From Stenotrophomonas bentonitica (lineage in GTDB: Bacteria; Pseudomonadota; Gammaproteobacteria; Xanthomonadales; Xanthomonadaceae): a stretch of 64,000 nt of DNA. The stretch covers positions 124,001 to 188,000 of the forward strand of contig NZ_PKQP01000009.1 in the NCBI RefSeq assembly GCF_002887735.1, written 5' to 3'. Within the stretch, counting starts at the first letter, position 1; the number at the start of each line of letters is the position of its first letter. Below the pieces are notes generated by a model. That model searched no databases. It had not been told where the DNA came from and saw only the letters and a program-made list of their open reading frames with translations. This document shows positions 1-8,384 of this stretch, piece by piece. The translations under genes and the position numbers were made by a program.

Positions 1-69
1 ATGCGGCGCCCACGTCCCGTCCACGGCCCGGCACGGACACTGGCTGCACATCCGCAAAGGAATTCGAAC

Positions 70-447
70 ATGACCAACACGACCCGTAATCTGCTTGCTG
101 CTTCGCTGGCCCTGGGCATGGTGCTGGGCACCTCTTCCGCCATGGCCAAGGATCCGCCGAAAACCACCGATCATGCCGCGATGACCCACGCCGATACCCA
201 CGATTCGGCTGAGCCGGTCACCGACAGCTGGATCACCACCAAGGTCAAGACCGACCTGCTGACCAGCAAAAACGTCCCGGGTACCGAAGTGAAGGTGGAG
301 ACCGTCAATGGCGTGGTCACCCTCACCGGCACCGTTGCCAGCCAGGCCGAGCATGACAAGGCCGTCCGTGTAACCCAGCAGATCAAGGGCGTCAAGCGTG
401 TCGACGCCGCTGGCCTGAAGGTCGCCGCGACCGCCGCCAAGCGCTGA
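70..447 (+). CDS. Secreted BON-domain protein
   Basis: 125-residue periplasmic protein. Residues 1-26 form a Sec signal peptide (basic start, hydrophobic LLAASLALGMVLG, then SSAMA before the cleavage point). Residues about 50-120 form one BON domain, with the family pattern of an alternating hydrophobic core around VNGVVTLTGTV and a closing VKRVD segment. BON domains are associated with envelope stress and phospholipid contact (OsmY/DolP type); the exact role here is inferred only from the domain. The start at 70 is preferred to in-frame codons upstream because it has an AAAGGAA ribosome binding site at about 57-62 and begins the signal peptide. A strong intrinsic terminator follows 22 bases after the stop, so the gene is probably monocistronic or last in its operon. 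Confidence 0.85.
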   Translation: MTNTTRNLLAASLALGMVLGTSSAMAKDPPKTTDHAAMTHADTHDSAEPVTDSWITTKVKTDLLTSKNVPGTEVKVETVNGVVTLTGTVASQAEHDKAVRVTQQIKGVKRVDAAGLKVAATAAKR

Positions 448-469
448 GTCCTGCTGCACCGTTGAACAG

Positions 470-494
470 AGCGCGCCTTCGGGCGCGCTTTTTT
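470..494 (+). terminator. Intrinsic terminator after the BON gene
   Basis: A GCGCGCC stem, TTCG tetraloop and GGCGCGC stem are followed by an unbroken run of six T. This is a textbook rho-independent terminator on the plus strand, 22 bases past the BON stop codon. Confidence 0.9.
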
Positions 495-654
495 GTGCGC
501 GCTTGCCGGGCCCGCGCGCTGTTCAGTCAGGTGAGCGAGCGCGTATTCACAAAGGGGTGGAGTATATTCAGCGCTTCGCCATCGCCGTGCGGTGCGCATG
601 CCGGCTGTACGCGCATGGGCAGGACCGGGTGTGGCACCGAGCTGAAGAGGGACT

Positions 655-2475
655 ATGGCGCTGGTGTTCAGTGATCAAATCTGGGACCGCTGGCGATTGC
701 CGGCACTGGCCCTGGCGGCGGTAGCCATCATCGTGGTGCCGTGGCTCACCCTGCGCAAGCTGGCCGATGACAACATCGATGCGATGAACTGGGTCACCCA
801 CACCCAGGATGTCGGCGTGGCTGTATACCAATTGCAGGCCGACGTGCGCGATGTCGAATCGGCCGCGTTGACCATGTCCAAGGGCATCGATGCGCCTGGC
901 CTGCGCGAACGCCTGGCCCAGGCCGACGATATCCCCGGGCGGCTGGCCCGGCTGGCCGAGCTGACCCGTGACAATCCGGATCAGCTGATCCGCATCGGTC
1001 GCATCCAGTCCATGCTCGAACGCCGCATGGAGCTGGCCAAGCAGCTGGCCCGCTCGGCGCCCGATGCCGACCAGCGGCAGCTGGTGGCCGACCTGACCAC
1101 CCGCTATCCGATCCGCAACCTGGTCGAAGAACTGCAGGCCACCGAAGAGCAGCTGCTCGCCAAGCGCTCGGCGCTGTTCGCGGCCCAGCAGCGCCAGGGC
1201 GAGTTCATTTCCTGGTCGGCGCTGGTGGTGCAGCTGCTGCTGCTCGGCCTGGTGCTGTGGCTGCTGCAACGCCAGATCCGCCATCGTCTCAGCGCCGAAC
1301 GCGCCTCGCTGCGCGCGGCCGGACGTGCCGCGTCGGTGCTGCACACGGTGCGCGAGCCGATCGTGCTGCTGGACCGCAGCCTGCGCGTGCAGATGCACAA
1401 TCCCGCGTTCGCCGAACTGTACGGGCTGGACGAGGAAACCTCGGCCGAAGGGCTGCCGCTGGACAGCATCGGCGACGGGGCCTGGGCCGATGCGGTGGTC
1501 CGCCAGCGCCTGACCGACGTGCTGCTGCGCGGCCGCGAGCTGTGGGATTACGAACACGAACAGCGCACCGCCGATGACGTGGTGCGGATCATGCTGATCA
1601 ACGCGCGGCGCATGCCGCTGCCGGACAAGGACGATGAAGTGGTGCTGATGACGGTCAGCGATGTCACCGTGCAGCGCGCCGTACAACTGCGGGTGGAGGA
1701 ACTGAACCGCCAGCTGGAAGGCAAGGTCGAGCAGGTCTCGGAGGTGAATCGCGAACTGGAAGCCTTCAGTTACTCGGTCTCGCACGATCTGCGCGCGCCG
1801 TTGCGCCACGTGGCCGGCTTCTCCGACAAGCTCACCCGCCACCTGGGCGACGAGGCCGACGAGAAGTCCCTGCATTACCTGGGCGTGATTTCCAATTCCG
1901 CCCGGCGCATGGCCGCGCTGATCGACGATCTGCTGGTCTATTCGCGCCTGGGCCGGGCGGCGATGCGGCTGCAGGCGGTGGACATGCAGTCGCTGGTCGC
2001 CGATACCCGCGCCATGCTCGATGCCAACCAGCAGAGCGAGGCCGAGAGCACCGGCGTGCCGCACCATGTCGACTGGAAGATCGCGCCGCTGCCGATCATC
2101 GTTTCCGATGAAAACATGATGCGCCAGGTCTGGCTGAATCTGCTCGGCAACGCGATCAAGTATTCTTCCAACCGCGAGCCGGCCCGGATCGAGGTCGACT
2201 ACAAGCTGCAGCCTGACGGCAGCCACCTGTTCACGGTGCGCGACAACGGCGCCGGGTTCGACATGGCCTATGCCGGCAAGCTGTTCGGGGTGTTCCAGCG
2301 GCTGCACAAGGCCAGCGACTACCCGGGCACGGGCATCGGCCTGGCCAGTGTCCGCCGGGTGCTGACCCGCCACGGCGGTCGCATCTGGGCCGAATCGGCG
2401 GTCGATCAAGGCGCCACGTTCCACTTCGTTCTTCCACCCGCGCTCGACGCAATCAACAAGGGCTCCGCCGCATGA
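655..2475 (+). CDS. Membrane sensor histidine kinase (CHASE3-like/PAS/HisKA/HATPase)
   Basis: 606 residues. A transmembrane segment at about 12-31 and another at about 185-204 enclose a roughly 150-residue helical periplasmic sensor of CHASE3-like character. A PAS-like domain follows (about 225-335), then a coiled linker, a HisKA domain with phospho-acceptor His377 in SVSHDLRAPL, and an HATPase with N-box starting at Asn495 (NLLGNAIKYSSN) and a C-terminal GTGIGLASVRR G-box. The H-box type resembles kinases of the phytochrome-like class that signal to Rcp1-type single-domain regulators. The start has a GAAGAGGGA site just upstream. The stop overlaps the next start by ATGA, so kinase and response regulator are translationally coupled. 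The stimulus is unknown. Confidence 0.88.
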   Translation: MALVFSDQIWDRWRLPALALAAVAIIVVPWLTLRKLADDNIDAMNWVTHTQDVGVAVYQLQADVRDVESAALTMSKGIDAPGLRERLAQADDIPGRLARLAELTRDNPDQLIRIGRIQSMLERRMELAKQLARSAPDADQRQLVADLTTRYPIRNLVEELQATEEQLLAKRSALFAAQQRQGEFISWSALVVQLLLLGLVLWLLQRQIRHRLSAERASLRAAGRAASVLHTVREPIVLLDRSLRVQMHNPAFAELYGLDEETSAEGLPLDSIGDGAWADAVVRQRLTDVLLRGRELWDYEHEQRTADDVVRIMLINARRMPLPDKDDEVVLMTVSDVTVQRAVQLRVEELNRQLEGKVEQVSEVNRELEAFSYSVSHDLRAPLRHVAGFSDKLTRHLGDEADEKSLHYLGVISNSARRMAALIDDLLVYSRLGRAAMRLQAVDMQSLVADTRAMLDANQQSEAESTGVPHHVDWKIAPLPIIVSDENMMRQVWLNLLGNAIKYSSNREPARIEVDYKLQPDGSHLFTVRDNGAGFDMAYAGKLFGVFQRLHKASDYPGTGIGLASVRRVLTRHGGRIWAESAVDQGATFHFVLPPALDAINKGSAA

Positions 2476-2912
2476 CCGCTCTCCGTACCATCCTCCTTGC
2501 CGAGGACAGCCCCGCCGACGCCGAGATGGCCATCGACGCCCTGAAGGAGGCCCGCCTGGCCAACCCGATCGTGCACGTCGAAGACGGCGTGGAAGCGATG
2601 GACTACCTGCTGCGCCGTGGCGCCTTCGCCAACCGCGACGAAGGCCTGCCGGCGGTGCTGCTGCTGGACATCAAGATGCCGCGCATGGACGGCCTGGAAG
2701 TGCTCAAGGAAATCCGCAACACCGAGGAGCTCAAGCGGCTGCCGGTGGTGATCCTGTCCTCCTCGCGCGAAGAAAGCGATCTGGCGCGCAGCTGGGACAT
2801 GGGCGTGAACGCGTACGTGGTCAAGCCGGTGGACGTGGACCAGTTCTTCGGCGCCGTGCAGACCCTGGGCAAGTTCTGGGGCCTGATCAACCAGGCACCG
2901 GAGATCGAGTAA
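2472..2912 (+). CDS. Single-domain response regulator (Rcp1-like)
   Basis: 146-residue stand-alone receiver with no output domain. Visible residues are the acidic pair E11-D12, phospho-acceptor Asp66 in LLLDIKMP, the SSS switch near 96-98 and Lys118 in VVKPVD. The insertion before the acceptor (YLLRRGAFANRDEGLP) is typical of the Rcp1/CheY-like group paired with phytochrome-type kinases. It overlaps the upstream kinase by four bases and lies four bases before the next gene. It probably passes phosphate between the kinase and the downstream hybrid protein, which is an inference from order. Confidence 0.88.
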   Translation: MTALRTILLAEDSPADAEMAIDALKEARLANPIVHVEDGVEAMDYLLRRGAFANRDEGLPAVLLLDIKMPRMDGLEVLKEIRNTEELKRLPVVILSSSREESDLARSWDMGVNAYVVKPVDVDQFFGAVQTLGKFWGLINQAPEIE

Positions 2913-2916
2913 GCCC

Positions 2917-4431
2917 ATGCCGCTGACCGGCCCTGCGTTGGGTGCCCTGCGGATCCTGCTGATCGAGGATTCGCCGGAAGACGCCGAACTGATGTGCGAA
3001 CAGATGCTCGACGCTGGCCTGGAAGCCAGCTTCGAGCGGGTGGAGAGCGCGCAGGAACTGCGTGAGGCGCTCGAGCGCGCCGCGCCGGACATCGTGCTCT
3101 CCGACCTGAGCATGCCCGGCTTCTCCGGCAACGAGGCGCTGCAGATCGTGCGCGCTGCCTTGCCCGAGGTGCCCTTCATCTTCGTGTCCGGCACGATGGG
3201 TGAGGAAAACGCCGTGGCGGCCCTGCACCAGGGCGCCAACGACTACATCATCAAGCACCAGCCGGCGCGTCTGCCCTCGGCGGTGGCCCGTGCAGTGCGC
3301 GAAGCGCGCAGCGCGATCGACCGCCAGCGCGTGGAAGCCGAGCTGATGCGTGCCCAGCGGCTGGAAAGCCTGTCGCTGCTGGCGGCCGGGCTCAGCCACG
3401 ACCTGCGCAACATCCTGCAGCCGCTGCTGATCATGCCCGACCTGATGAAGGCGCGGACCGAAGACCCGCAGCTGCACCACCTGGCCGACATCATCGCCGA
3501 GTGCGGCCGGCGTGGTCATGAGATGGCCGAGTCGATGCTGTCCTTCGTGCGCGGGTCGCGCAAGCCCAGCGAACACATCTGCCTGGTCCACCTGTTCGAA
3601 GGCGTGGAGCTGCTCCTGCGCAGCAACCTGCCGGCCAAGGTCACCCTGCACCTGGAGGTGGCCGACGGCCTGGCGGTGGATGCCAATTACACCGAGCTGC
3701 AGCAGGTACTGCTCAACCTGTCCCTGAATGCCATCCAGGCCATGCCCAATGGCGGCCGTCTGACCCTGCGTGCCGCCCCTGCGGCCGATACCCATGGCGA
3801 CGACTGGCTGCGCATCTCGGTGACCGACGAGGGCATCGGCATGGATGCGGACACGCTGTCGCACCTGTTCAATCCCTTCTTCACCACCAAGGCGACCGGC
3901 ACCGGCCTGGGCCTGATCTCGTGCAAGCGCATCATCGAGGGCGCGCACGGCAGCATCCACGTCGACAGCCAGCCCGGTGTGGGCACGCGCTTCGATCTGC
4001 TGCTGCCGATGCGCGAGATCACCGACACCGCCGACGCCGTGGATGGGCCGATCGCCGCTGGTGCCGGCCAGTCGATCCTGGTCGTGGATGGTGAGGCGAC
4101 GCGCCTGTCGCTGCTGGGCAACGCGCTCTCCAGCCAGGGTTACCACCTGCAGCTGGCCTCCGATGGCGCGGCCGCGCTGCGCTGGATGCAGCAGGAAAGC
4201 ATGCCCGCGCTGGTGATCGCCGATGCCGGTTCCAAGCTGCTCTCGGCCAGCCACCTGCTGGGCGAGATGGCCACGCTGGGCTATCGCGGTCCGGCGCTGG
4301 TGCTGGAAGAAGCCGATGTCACCGTGCCGCTGGCGGTGTTCCCGCCCGGCATCAACGTGCACGTACTGCGCAAGCCGCTGGAAATGCAGCAGGTATTCCG
4401 TTCGGTGGCCGAGGCGCTGGAAACCGCCTGA
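2917..4431 (+). CDS. Receiver-histidine kinase-degenerate receiver hybrid
   Basis: 504 residues, no transmembrane segment. Domain order: receiver (about 12-125, acidic E17-D18, acceptor Asp63 in LSDLSMP), coiled linker, HisKA with His161 in GLSHDLRNIL, HATPase (Asn271 region NLSLNAIQAMPNGG, G-box TGTGLGLISCKR at about 327-337), and a C-terminal receiver-like domain (about 385-500). That last domain keeps an Asp436 at the expected site and a LRKPLEM lysine. However, the acidic pair has become D-G-E (391-393) and the usual Met-Pro after the acceptor is lost, so its phosphorylation is doubtful. It is co-oriented with and four bases after the single-domain regulator, suggesting a phosphorelay. 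The output is not evident from the sequence. Confidence 0.86.
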   Translation: MPLTGPALGALRILLIEDSPEDAELMCEQMLDAGLEASFERVESAQELREALERAAPDIVLSDLSMPGFSGNEALQIVRAALPEVPFIFVSGTMGEENAVAALHQGANDYIIKHQPARLPSAVARAVREARSAIDRQRVEAELMRAQRLESLSLLAAGLSHDLRNILQPLLIMPDLMKARTEDPQLHHLADIIAECGRRGHEMAESMLSFVRGSRKPSEHICLVHLFEGVELLLRSNLPAKVTLHLEVADGLAVDANYTELQQVLLNLSLNAIQAMPNGGRLTLRAAPAADTHGDDWLRISVTDEGIGMDADTLSHLFNPFFTTKATGTGLGLISCKRIIEGAHGSIHVDSQPGVGTRFDLLLPMREITDTADAVDGPIAAGAGQSILVVDGEATRLSLLGNALSSQGYHLQLASDGAAALRWMQQESMPALVIADAGSKLLSASHLLGEMATLGYRGPALVLEEADVTVPLAVFPPGINVHVLRKPLEMQQVFRSVAEALETA

Positions 4432-5166
4432 TCAGCCTTCCCACGGAAAGCGTGGGAGGCTGGCCACGGCCTGTTCGAGTTTGTACGACCAGTTGCCGTG
4501 GATCTCGGCATACAGCGGGCTGTCGCCGGCCAGGCGCATGCGCTGGGTGATGCGCAGGTCATCCTTGCGGATCAGCACCAGATCCACCGGCAAGCCCACC
4601 GAGAGATTGGACCGGATCGTGGAGTCCAGCGAGACGATGGCGGTGCGCGCGGCATCTTCCAGGCGGGTCTGAGGGCGCAGGATCCTGTCCAAAATCGGCT
4701 TGCCGTACTTGGATTCGCCGATCTGCAGGAACGGGGTTTCCGGCGAGGCCGCGATGGCATTGCCGAGCGGATAGATCATGTACAGCCCGGGGTGCTCGCC
4801 GCCGATCTGGCCACCGAGGATCAGCGTCGCCTGGGTCACGATGCCGTCCTGGCCCGCCTCATGCGTGCTGGATTTGACCTGGCTGTCGAGCAGGACCCGG
4901 CCCACGTACTCGGCCACTTCGAACAGATGCCGGTAGGCGCGCAGGTTTTCCGGCCGCTGCTCTTCCACGTCACGGCGCAGCCGCGAGATCAGCAGCTGGG
5001 TGGTCGCCAGGTTGCCGGCGGCCATGATCACGAAGGCCGCCTCCCCGGGGAACTCGAACTCGTGCAGCTTGCGGTGCACGCGCACGTCGTCCAGCGACGC
5101 GTTGGTACGGGTATCGGCGGCGAAGACCAGGCCTTCGTCCACCTCGATGCCGACGCAATAGGTCAT
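4432..5166 (-). CDS. Anbu proteasome-like peptidase
   Basis: 244 residues. After removal of Met1 the protein starts with Thr, the N-terminal nucleophile. Asp and Lys (D18 and K33 counting Met) fall at the spacing of the proteasome T1/D17/K33 triad, within GLVFAADTRTN and VRVHRKL. Length and pattern fit Anbu, the ancestral beta-subunit family of proteobacteria, rather than HslV, which is shorter. Anbu is usually described beside alpha-E, ATP-grasp and transglutaminase-like genes; none of these is adjacent here. The stop abuts the stop of the convergent hybrid kinase with no spacer. The gene is transcribed away from folK. Confidence 0.85.
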   Translation of the reverse strand: MTYCVGIEVDEGLVFAADTRTNASLDDVRVHRKLHEFEFPGEAAFVIMAAGNLATTQLLISRLRRDVEEQRPENLRAYRHLFEVAEYVGRVLLDSQVKSSTHEAGQDGIVTQATLILGGQIGGEHPGLYMIYPLGNAIAASPETPFLQIGESKYGKPILDRILRPQTRLEDAARTAIVSLDSTIRSNLSVGLPVDLVLIRKDDLRITQRMRLAGDSPLYAEIHGNWSYKLEQAVASLPRFPWEG

Positions 5167-5250
5167 GTCGGTGTCCTATGATGTGCACCCCGATTCTATG
5201 CGCTGGCCCTGTTGGCCCGGTGTGGAATCGCCCCACGTACGCTGAATACC

Positions 5251-5742
5251 ATGACCACTGCGCTCCTGAGCCTGGGCAGCAACCTGCAGCCGCAACAGCA
5301 CCTTCACGCCGCGGTGGAGGCCCTGCGCGCGCGCTTCGGCACGATCGCGGTCTCGCCGGCCTACCGCACCGCCGCGGTGGGCTTCGATGGCCCGGATTTC
5401 CTCAACAATGCGGTGGCGATCGAGACCGACCTGCCATTGCAGACGCTGGATGATTGGCTGCATGCGCTGGAAGACGCCCACGGGCGCGACCGCAGCGGCC
5501 CGCGCTTCAGCGACCGCACCCTGGACATCGATGTGGTGTTCTACGGCGACCTGATCGTGGAGGGCCCCGGCCATCTGCGCATTCCGCGCCCCGAACTCAA
5601 GCATGCTTTCGTGCTCAAGCCGCTGGCCGATATCGCGCCGGCGTTCCGCGATCCGGTCAGCGGGTTGACCCTGGAGGCGCTGTGGCGTGCCCACCGGCAG
5701 TTCGGCGAGCCGTTCGACACGATGGACCTGTTGCCCGCGTAA
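5251..5742 (+). CDS. folK: 2-amino-4-hydroxy-6-hydroxymethyldihydropteridine pyrophosphokinase
   Basis: 163 residues. The enzyme transfers pyrophosphate from ATP to 6-hydroxymethyl-7,8-dihydropterin in cytosolic folate synthesis. It starts with the family block LSLGSNL, and has FLNNAV, the signature R-RFSDRTLDIDVVFYGD (Asp pair that binds Mg-ATP) and IPRPELKHAFVL. An in-frame ATG at 5212 exists, but the shorter start at 5251 begins directly at the conserved N-terminus. The neighbour facing it is a pteridine reductase, so two pterin enzymes sit tail to tail with a repeat array between them. Confidence 0.93.
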   Translation: MTTALLSLGSNLQPQQHLHAAVEALRARFGTIAVSPAYRTAAVGFDGPDFLNNAVAIETDLPLQTLDDWLHALEDAHGRDRSGPRFSDRTLDIDVVFYGDLIVEGPGHLRIPRPELKHAFVLKPLADIAPAFRDPVSGLTLEALWRAHRQFGEPFDTMDLLPA

Positions 5743-5753
5743 TCATGCACCGG

Positions 5754-5869
5754 GCAGTGCCGGCCGCTGGCCGGCACTGCGACAACACCTGATTCATGCG
5801 GAGCCGGCCAGCGGCCTGTACTGCGGCCACGTCGGGTTCACGAGGAGCCGGCCAGCGGCCGGCACTACC
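5754..5869. repeat. SMAG/REP-like palindrome array (3 copies)
   Basis: Three palindromes lie between the convergent folK and pteridine reductase genes. The first, 5754-5780, is a perfect 12-bp stem with a GCT loop. The second, near 5800-5824, is degraded. The third, 5844-5869, reads GGAGCC...CACTACC in the opposite orientation. The core is CCGGCCGCTGGCCGG, headed by GTAG(T) or its complement, as in the SMAG family of Stenotrophomonas. Confidence 0.85.
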
Positions 5870-5888
5870 GGGGCGGTCCAACGGGTGT

Positions 5889-6626
5889 TCAGGACAACGT
5901 CCGCCCGCCATCCACGCGCAGGGTGTGCCCGGTCACGAACGCCGCATCCGTGGCCAGCCAGTACACCGCTTCGGCGATCTCCTCCACGGTGCCGGTGCGG
6001 GCCAGCGGGGTACGCGCCAGCAGCGCCTGCTGGGCGAAATCATCCTTGCCCTGTTCCGGCCACAGGATCGCCCCGGGCGCGACCGCGTTGACCCGTACCT
6101 TGGGCGCCAGTTCCAGCGCCAGCGAGCGGGTCACCATTTCCAGCGCCGCCTTGGCGGCCGCGTACACCGGGTGGTCGCGCATCGGCTGGGTGCCATGCAG
6201 ATCGGTCAGGTTGACGATGCTGCCCTGCTGGCGGCGCAAGTGCGGCGCGGCGGCCTGGGCCAGCAGCAGCGGGGCACGCGCATTGACCGCGAACAGGTCA
6301 TCCCACTGGGCGGCGGTGATCTGGCCAAGCAGGGTGGGGTAGAAGTTGGAGGCATTGTTGACCAGCGTGTCCAGCCGGCCGAACTGGGCCACGGTCTGGT
6401 CGATCAGATCGGGCAGGGCCTCGGCATCGCGCAAGTCGGCCTGCAGCGCCAGCACGCTGCCCGGGCGCAGCATGTCCATGTCGAAGGCCATCTGCTGCAG
6501 CTCGGTGGTGGAGGTGTGGGCGTGCAGCACCACCGACCAGCCACAGGCGTGGAACTGGCGGGCGATGGCCGCGCCGATCCGGCGCGCGCTGCCGGTGATC
6601 AGCGCCACGGGCGCGGTATCGGTCAT
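5889..6626 (-). CDS. Pteridine reductase (PTR1/FolM-type SDR)
   Basis: 245-residue short-chain dehydrogenase. The cofactor motif is TGSARRIG (residues about 11-18), the TGxxxRxG form characteristic of PTR1 and FolM rather than the common TGxxxGxG. NNAS and the catalytic Y-A-A-A-K follow, and the C-terminus ends in the typical V-DGG block. It should reduce dihydropterin or dihydromonapterin to the tetrahydro form with NADPH. Its placement convergent to folK supports a pterin role. Dihydromonapterin reductase (FolM) is the alternative name; the sequence alone does not separate the two. Confidence 0.87.
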   Translation of the reverse strand: MTDTAPVALITGSARRIGAAIARQFHACGWSVVLHAHTSTTELQQMAFDMDMLRPGSVLALQADLRDAEALPDLIDQTVAQFGRLDTLVNNASNFYPTLLGQITAAQWDDLFAVNARAPLLLAQAAAPHLRRQQGSIVNLTDLHGTQPMRDHPVYAAAKAALEMVTRSLALELAPKVRVNAVAPGAILWPEQGKDDFAQQALLARTPLARTGTVEEIAEAVYWLATDAAFVTGHTLRVDGGRTLS

Positions 6627-6682
6627 CGGGGGTACTCCCTGCTCAGGCTATGCTGTGCATTGTCACCGCAATCGCCCGCGCC

Positions 6683-7867
6683 ATGCATTCCCCACTGCCC
6701 CTCCCCGAATCCGACGCCCTGGCCCACAGCGACGAGCTGGCTGCGGCGCTGCGCGCTGAAATCCTTGCCAACGGCGGCGCGATGCCGTTCTCCCGCTTCA
6801 TGGAGCTGAGCCTGTACGCGCCCGGTTGGGGCTACTACAGCGCCGGTGCCAGCAAGTTCGGGGCCGCCGGCGATTTCACCACCTCGCCGGAAATCGGCGC
6901 GCTGTTCGCCGCCACGCTGGCCAATGCGATCGCCCCGGTGATGCAGCAGCTCGGGCCGCAGGCGCGCTTCATGGAGGTCGGTGGCGGCAGCGGCGCGTTT
7001 GCCGAAGTGATGCTCAAGCGCATGCTGGAACTGGACGCGCTGCCCGAGCGCTACGCGATCCTGGAACCCAGCGCGGACCTGCGGCAGCGCCAGCGGGAGC
7101 GCCTGGAAAAGGCGTTGATTCCACCGGTGTTCGCCCTGGTGGAATGGCTGAACGGCCCGTTCGATGATGACTGGGATGGCATGGTCTTCGCCAACGAAGT
7201 GATCGACGCGCTGCCGACGCCGCGCTTCCTGGCGCGCGACGGCATGGTCTATGAAGAGACCGTCGAACTGGATGCCGACGGCGCCTTCGTGCGTGGCGCG
7301 CAGCCGGCCGATGCGATGCTCAGTGCCGCGGTCCGCCACGTCGAGCATTACCGCGAAAAGCCCTTCGCCGACGGCTACCGTTCCGAACTGCTGCCGCAAC
7401 TGCCGTACTGGATCCAGGCCATTGCCGGCGGCTTGAAGCGCGGCGCGATGCTGTTCGTCGATTACGGCTACCCGCGCAACGAGTATTACCAGGACGACCG
7501 CGACGACGGCACCGTGCGCGCGTTCTACCGCCACCACGTGCACAACGACCTGTATCGCTGGCCGGGCCTTCAGGACCTCACCGCCTCGGTGGACTTCACC
7601 GCGCTGGCCGAAGCCGGCACGGGCGCCGGTTTCGAGCTGGCCGGTTACTGCACCCAGGCCAGTTTCCTGCTCGGCAACGGGCTGGATGCGCTGTTGCAAA
7701 AAGCCGATGCGCGCACCGACGAGATCGGCCGTGTGCGGCTGCGCGACCAGGTGAAAAAGCTGACGTTGCCGACCGGGATGGGCGAGCGCTTCCAGGTCAT
7801 GGGCTTCCAGCGCGATGTCGATTTCGAACCGGCGTTCGCGCTCGGCGATCTGACCTGGCGCCTGTAA
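6683..7867 (+). CDS. MidA/NDUFAF7-like SAM-dependent methyltransferase (DUF185)
   Basis: 394 residues. The N-terminus has the family block GGAMPFSRFMELSLYAPGWGYY followed by GDFTTSPEIG, a class I SAM site MEVGGGSGAFAEVML, FANEVIDALP and a late LFVDYGYPR strand. These are the hallmarks of the MidA/NDUFAF7 family, whose mitochondrial member methylates an arginine of complex I; the bacterial substrate is not established. The start is set at 6683, where the family-like N-terminus begins, although an in-frame ATG lies at 6650. It diverges from the pteridine reductase with a short shared promoter region. The VanZ-like gene follows after one base. Confidence 0.82.
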   Translation: MHSPLPLPESDALAHSDELAAALRAEILANGGAMPFSRFMELSLYAPGWGYYSAGASKFGAAGDFTTSPEIGALFAATLANAIAPVMQQLGPQARFMEVGGGSGAFAEVMLKRMLELDALPERYAILEPSADLRQRQRERLEKALIPPVFALVEWLNGPFDDDWDGMVFANEVIDALPTPRFLARDGMVYEETVELDADGAFVRGAQPADAMLSAAVRHVEHYREKPFADGYRSELLPQLPYWIQAIAGGLKRGAMLFVDYGYPRNEYYQDDRDDGTVRAFYRHHVHNDLYRWPGLQDLTASVDFTALAEAGTGAGFELAGYCTQASFLLGNGLDALLQKADARTDEIGRVRLRDQVKKLTLPTGMGERFQVMGFQRDVDFEPAFALGDLTWRL

Positions 7868-7868
7868 C

Positions 7869-8258
7869 GTGGCCGCCACGAACCTGTTGAAGCCGCTGCG
7901 CTGGCCGCGGTTCTGGCTGGCGCTGTGGTGGGGGGCGGTGTTGGGCACGATCGTGGTCTGTCTGATCCCGCCGCCGCCGCTCACGTTGCCGGAGAACAGC
8001 GACAAGATCGAACACTTCCTCGCGTACTTCCTGCTGGCCTCGTCGGCAGTGCAGATCTACCAGCGACGCGCGGCCCTGATCTGGGCCGCGGTCGGCCTGG
8101 TCGCGCTGGGTATTGGCATCGAATTCGCGCAGGGCGCCTTGACCGTCAACCGCATGGCCGACCCGATGGATGCGCTCGCCAACAGCGTTGGCGTGCTGGC
8201 CGGCATGGCGATCGTGTTGACCCCGTTGCGCGATCTGCTGGTACGCCTGCGCGGGTAA
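7869..8258 (+). CDS. VanZ-like membrane protein
   Basis: 129 residues with four hydrophobic segments (about 12-30, 45-62, 70-87, 98-117). The segment SDKIEHFLAYFLLA carries the conserved D-K-x-x-H-F of VanZ-family proteins, and a later E-F-x-Q is also typical. Translation probably starts at GTG 7869, one base after the preceding stop, so the two genes look cotranscribed. The biochemical function is unknown. Confidence 0.75.
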   Translation: MAATNLLKPLRWPRFWLALWWGAVLGTIVVCLIPPPPLTLPENSDKIEHFLAYFLLASSAVQIYQRRAALIWAAVGLVALGIGIEFAQGALTVNRMADPMDALANSVGVLAGMAIVLTPLRDLLVRLRG

Positions 8259-8296
8259 TGCGGCAGCGGTACTGCCGCCCGTACGACGCATGACGG

Positions 8297-8364
8297 GTAG
8301 TGCCGGCCGCTGGCCGGCAACCTGGCGATGCCGGATTCATGAAGTGCCGGCCAGCGGCCGGCAC
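8297..8364. repeat. SMAG-like pair
   Basis: Two palindromes in opposite orientation (8297-8318 headed by GTAG; 8344-8364) lie between the convergent VanZ-like and hexosaminidase genes. Together they can fold as a larger dimeric (BIME-like) hairpin. Confidence 0.85.
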
Positions 8365-8384
8365 GACCGCCTGCGGCTGCGGCG

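Noticed and set aside
1-69. In-frame start of the BON gene at the window edge
   Set aside because: The residues before 70 do not resemble a signal peptide, and a ribosome site lies directly before 70.
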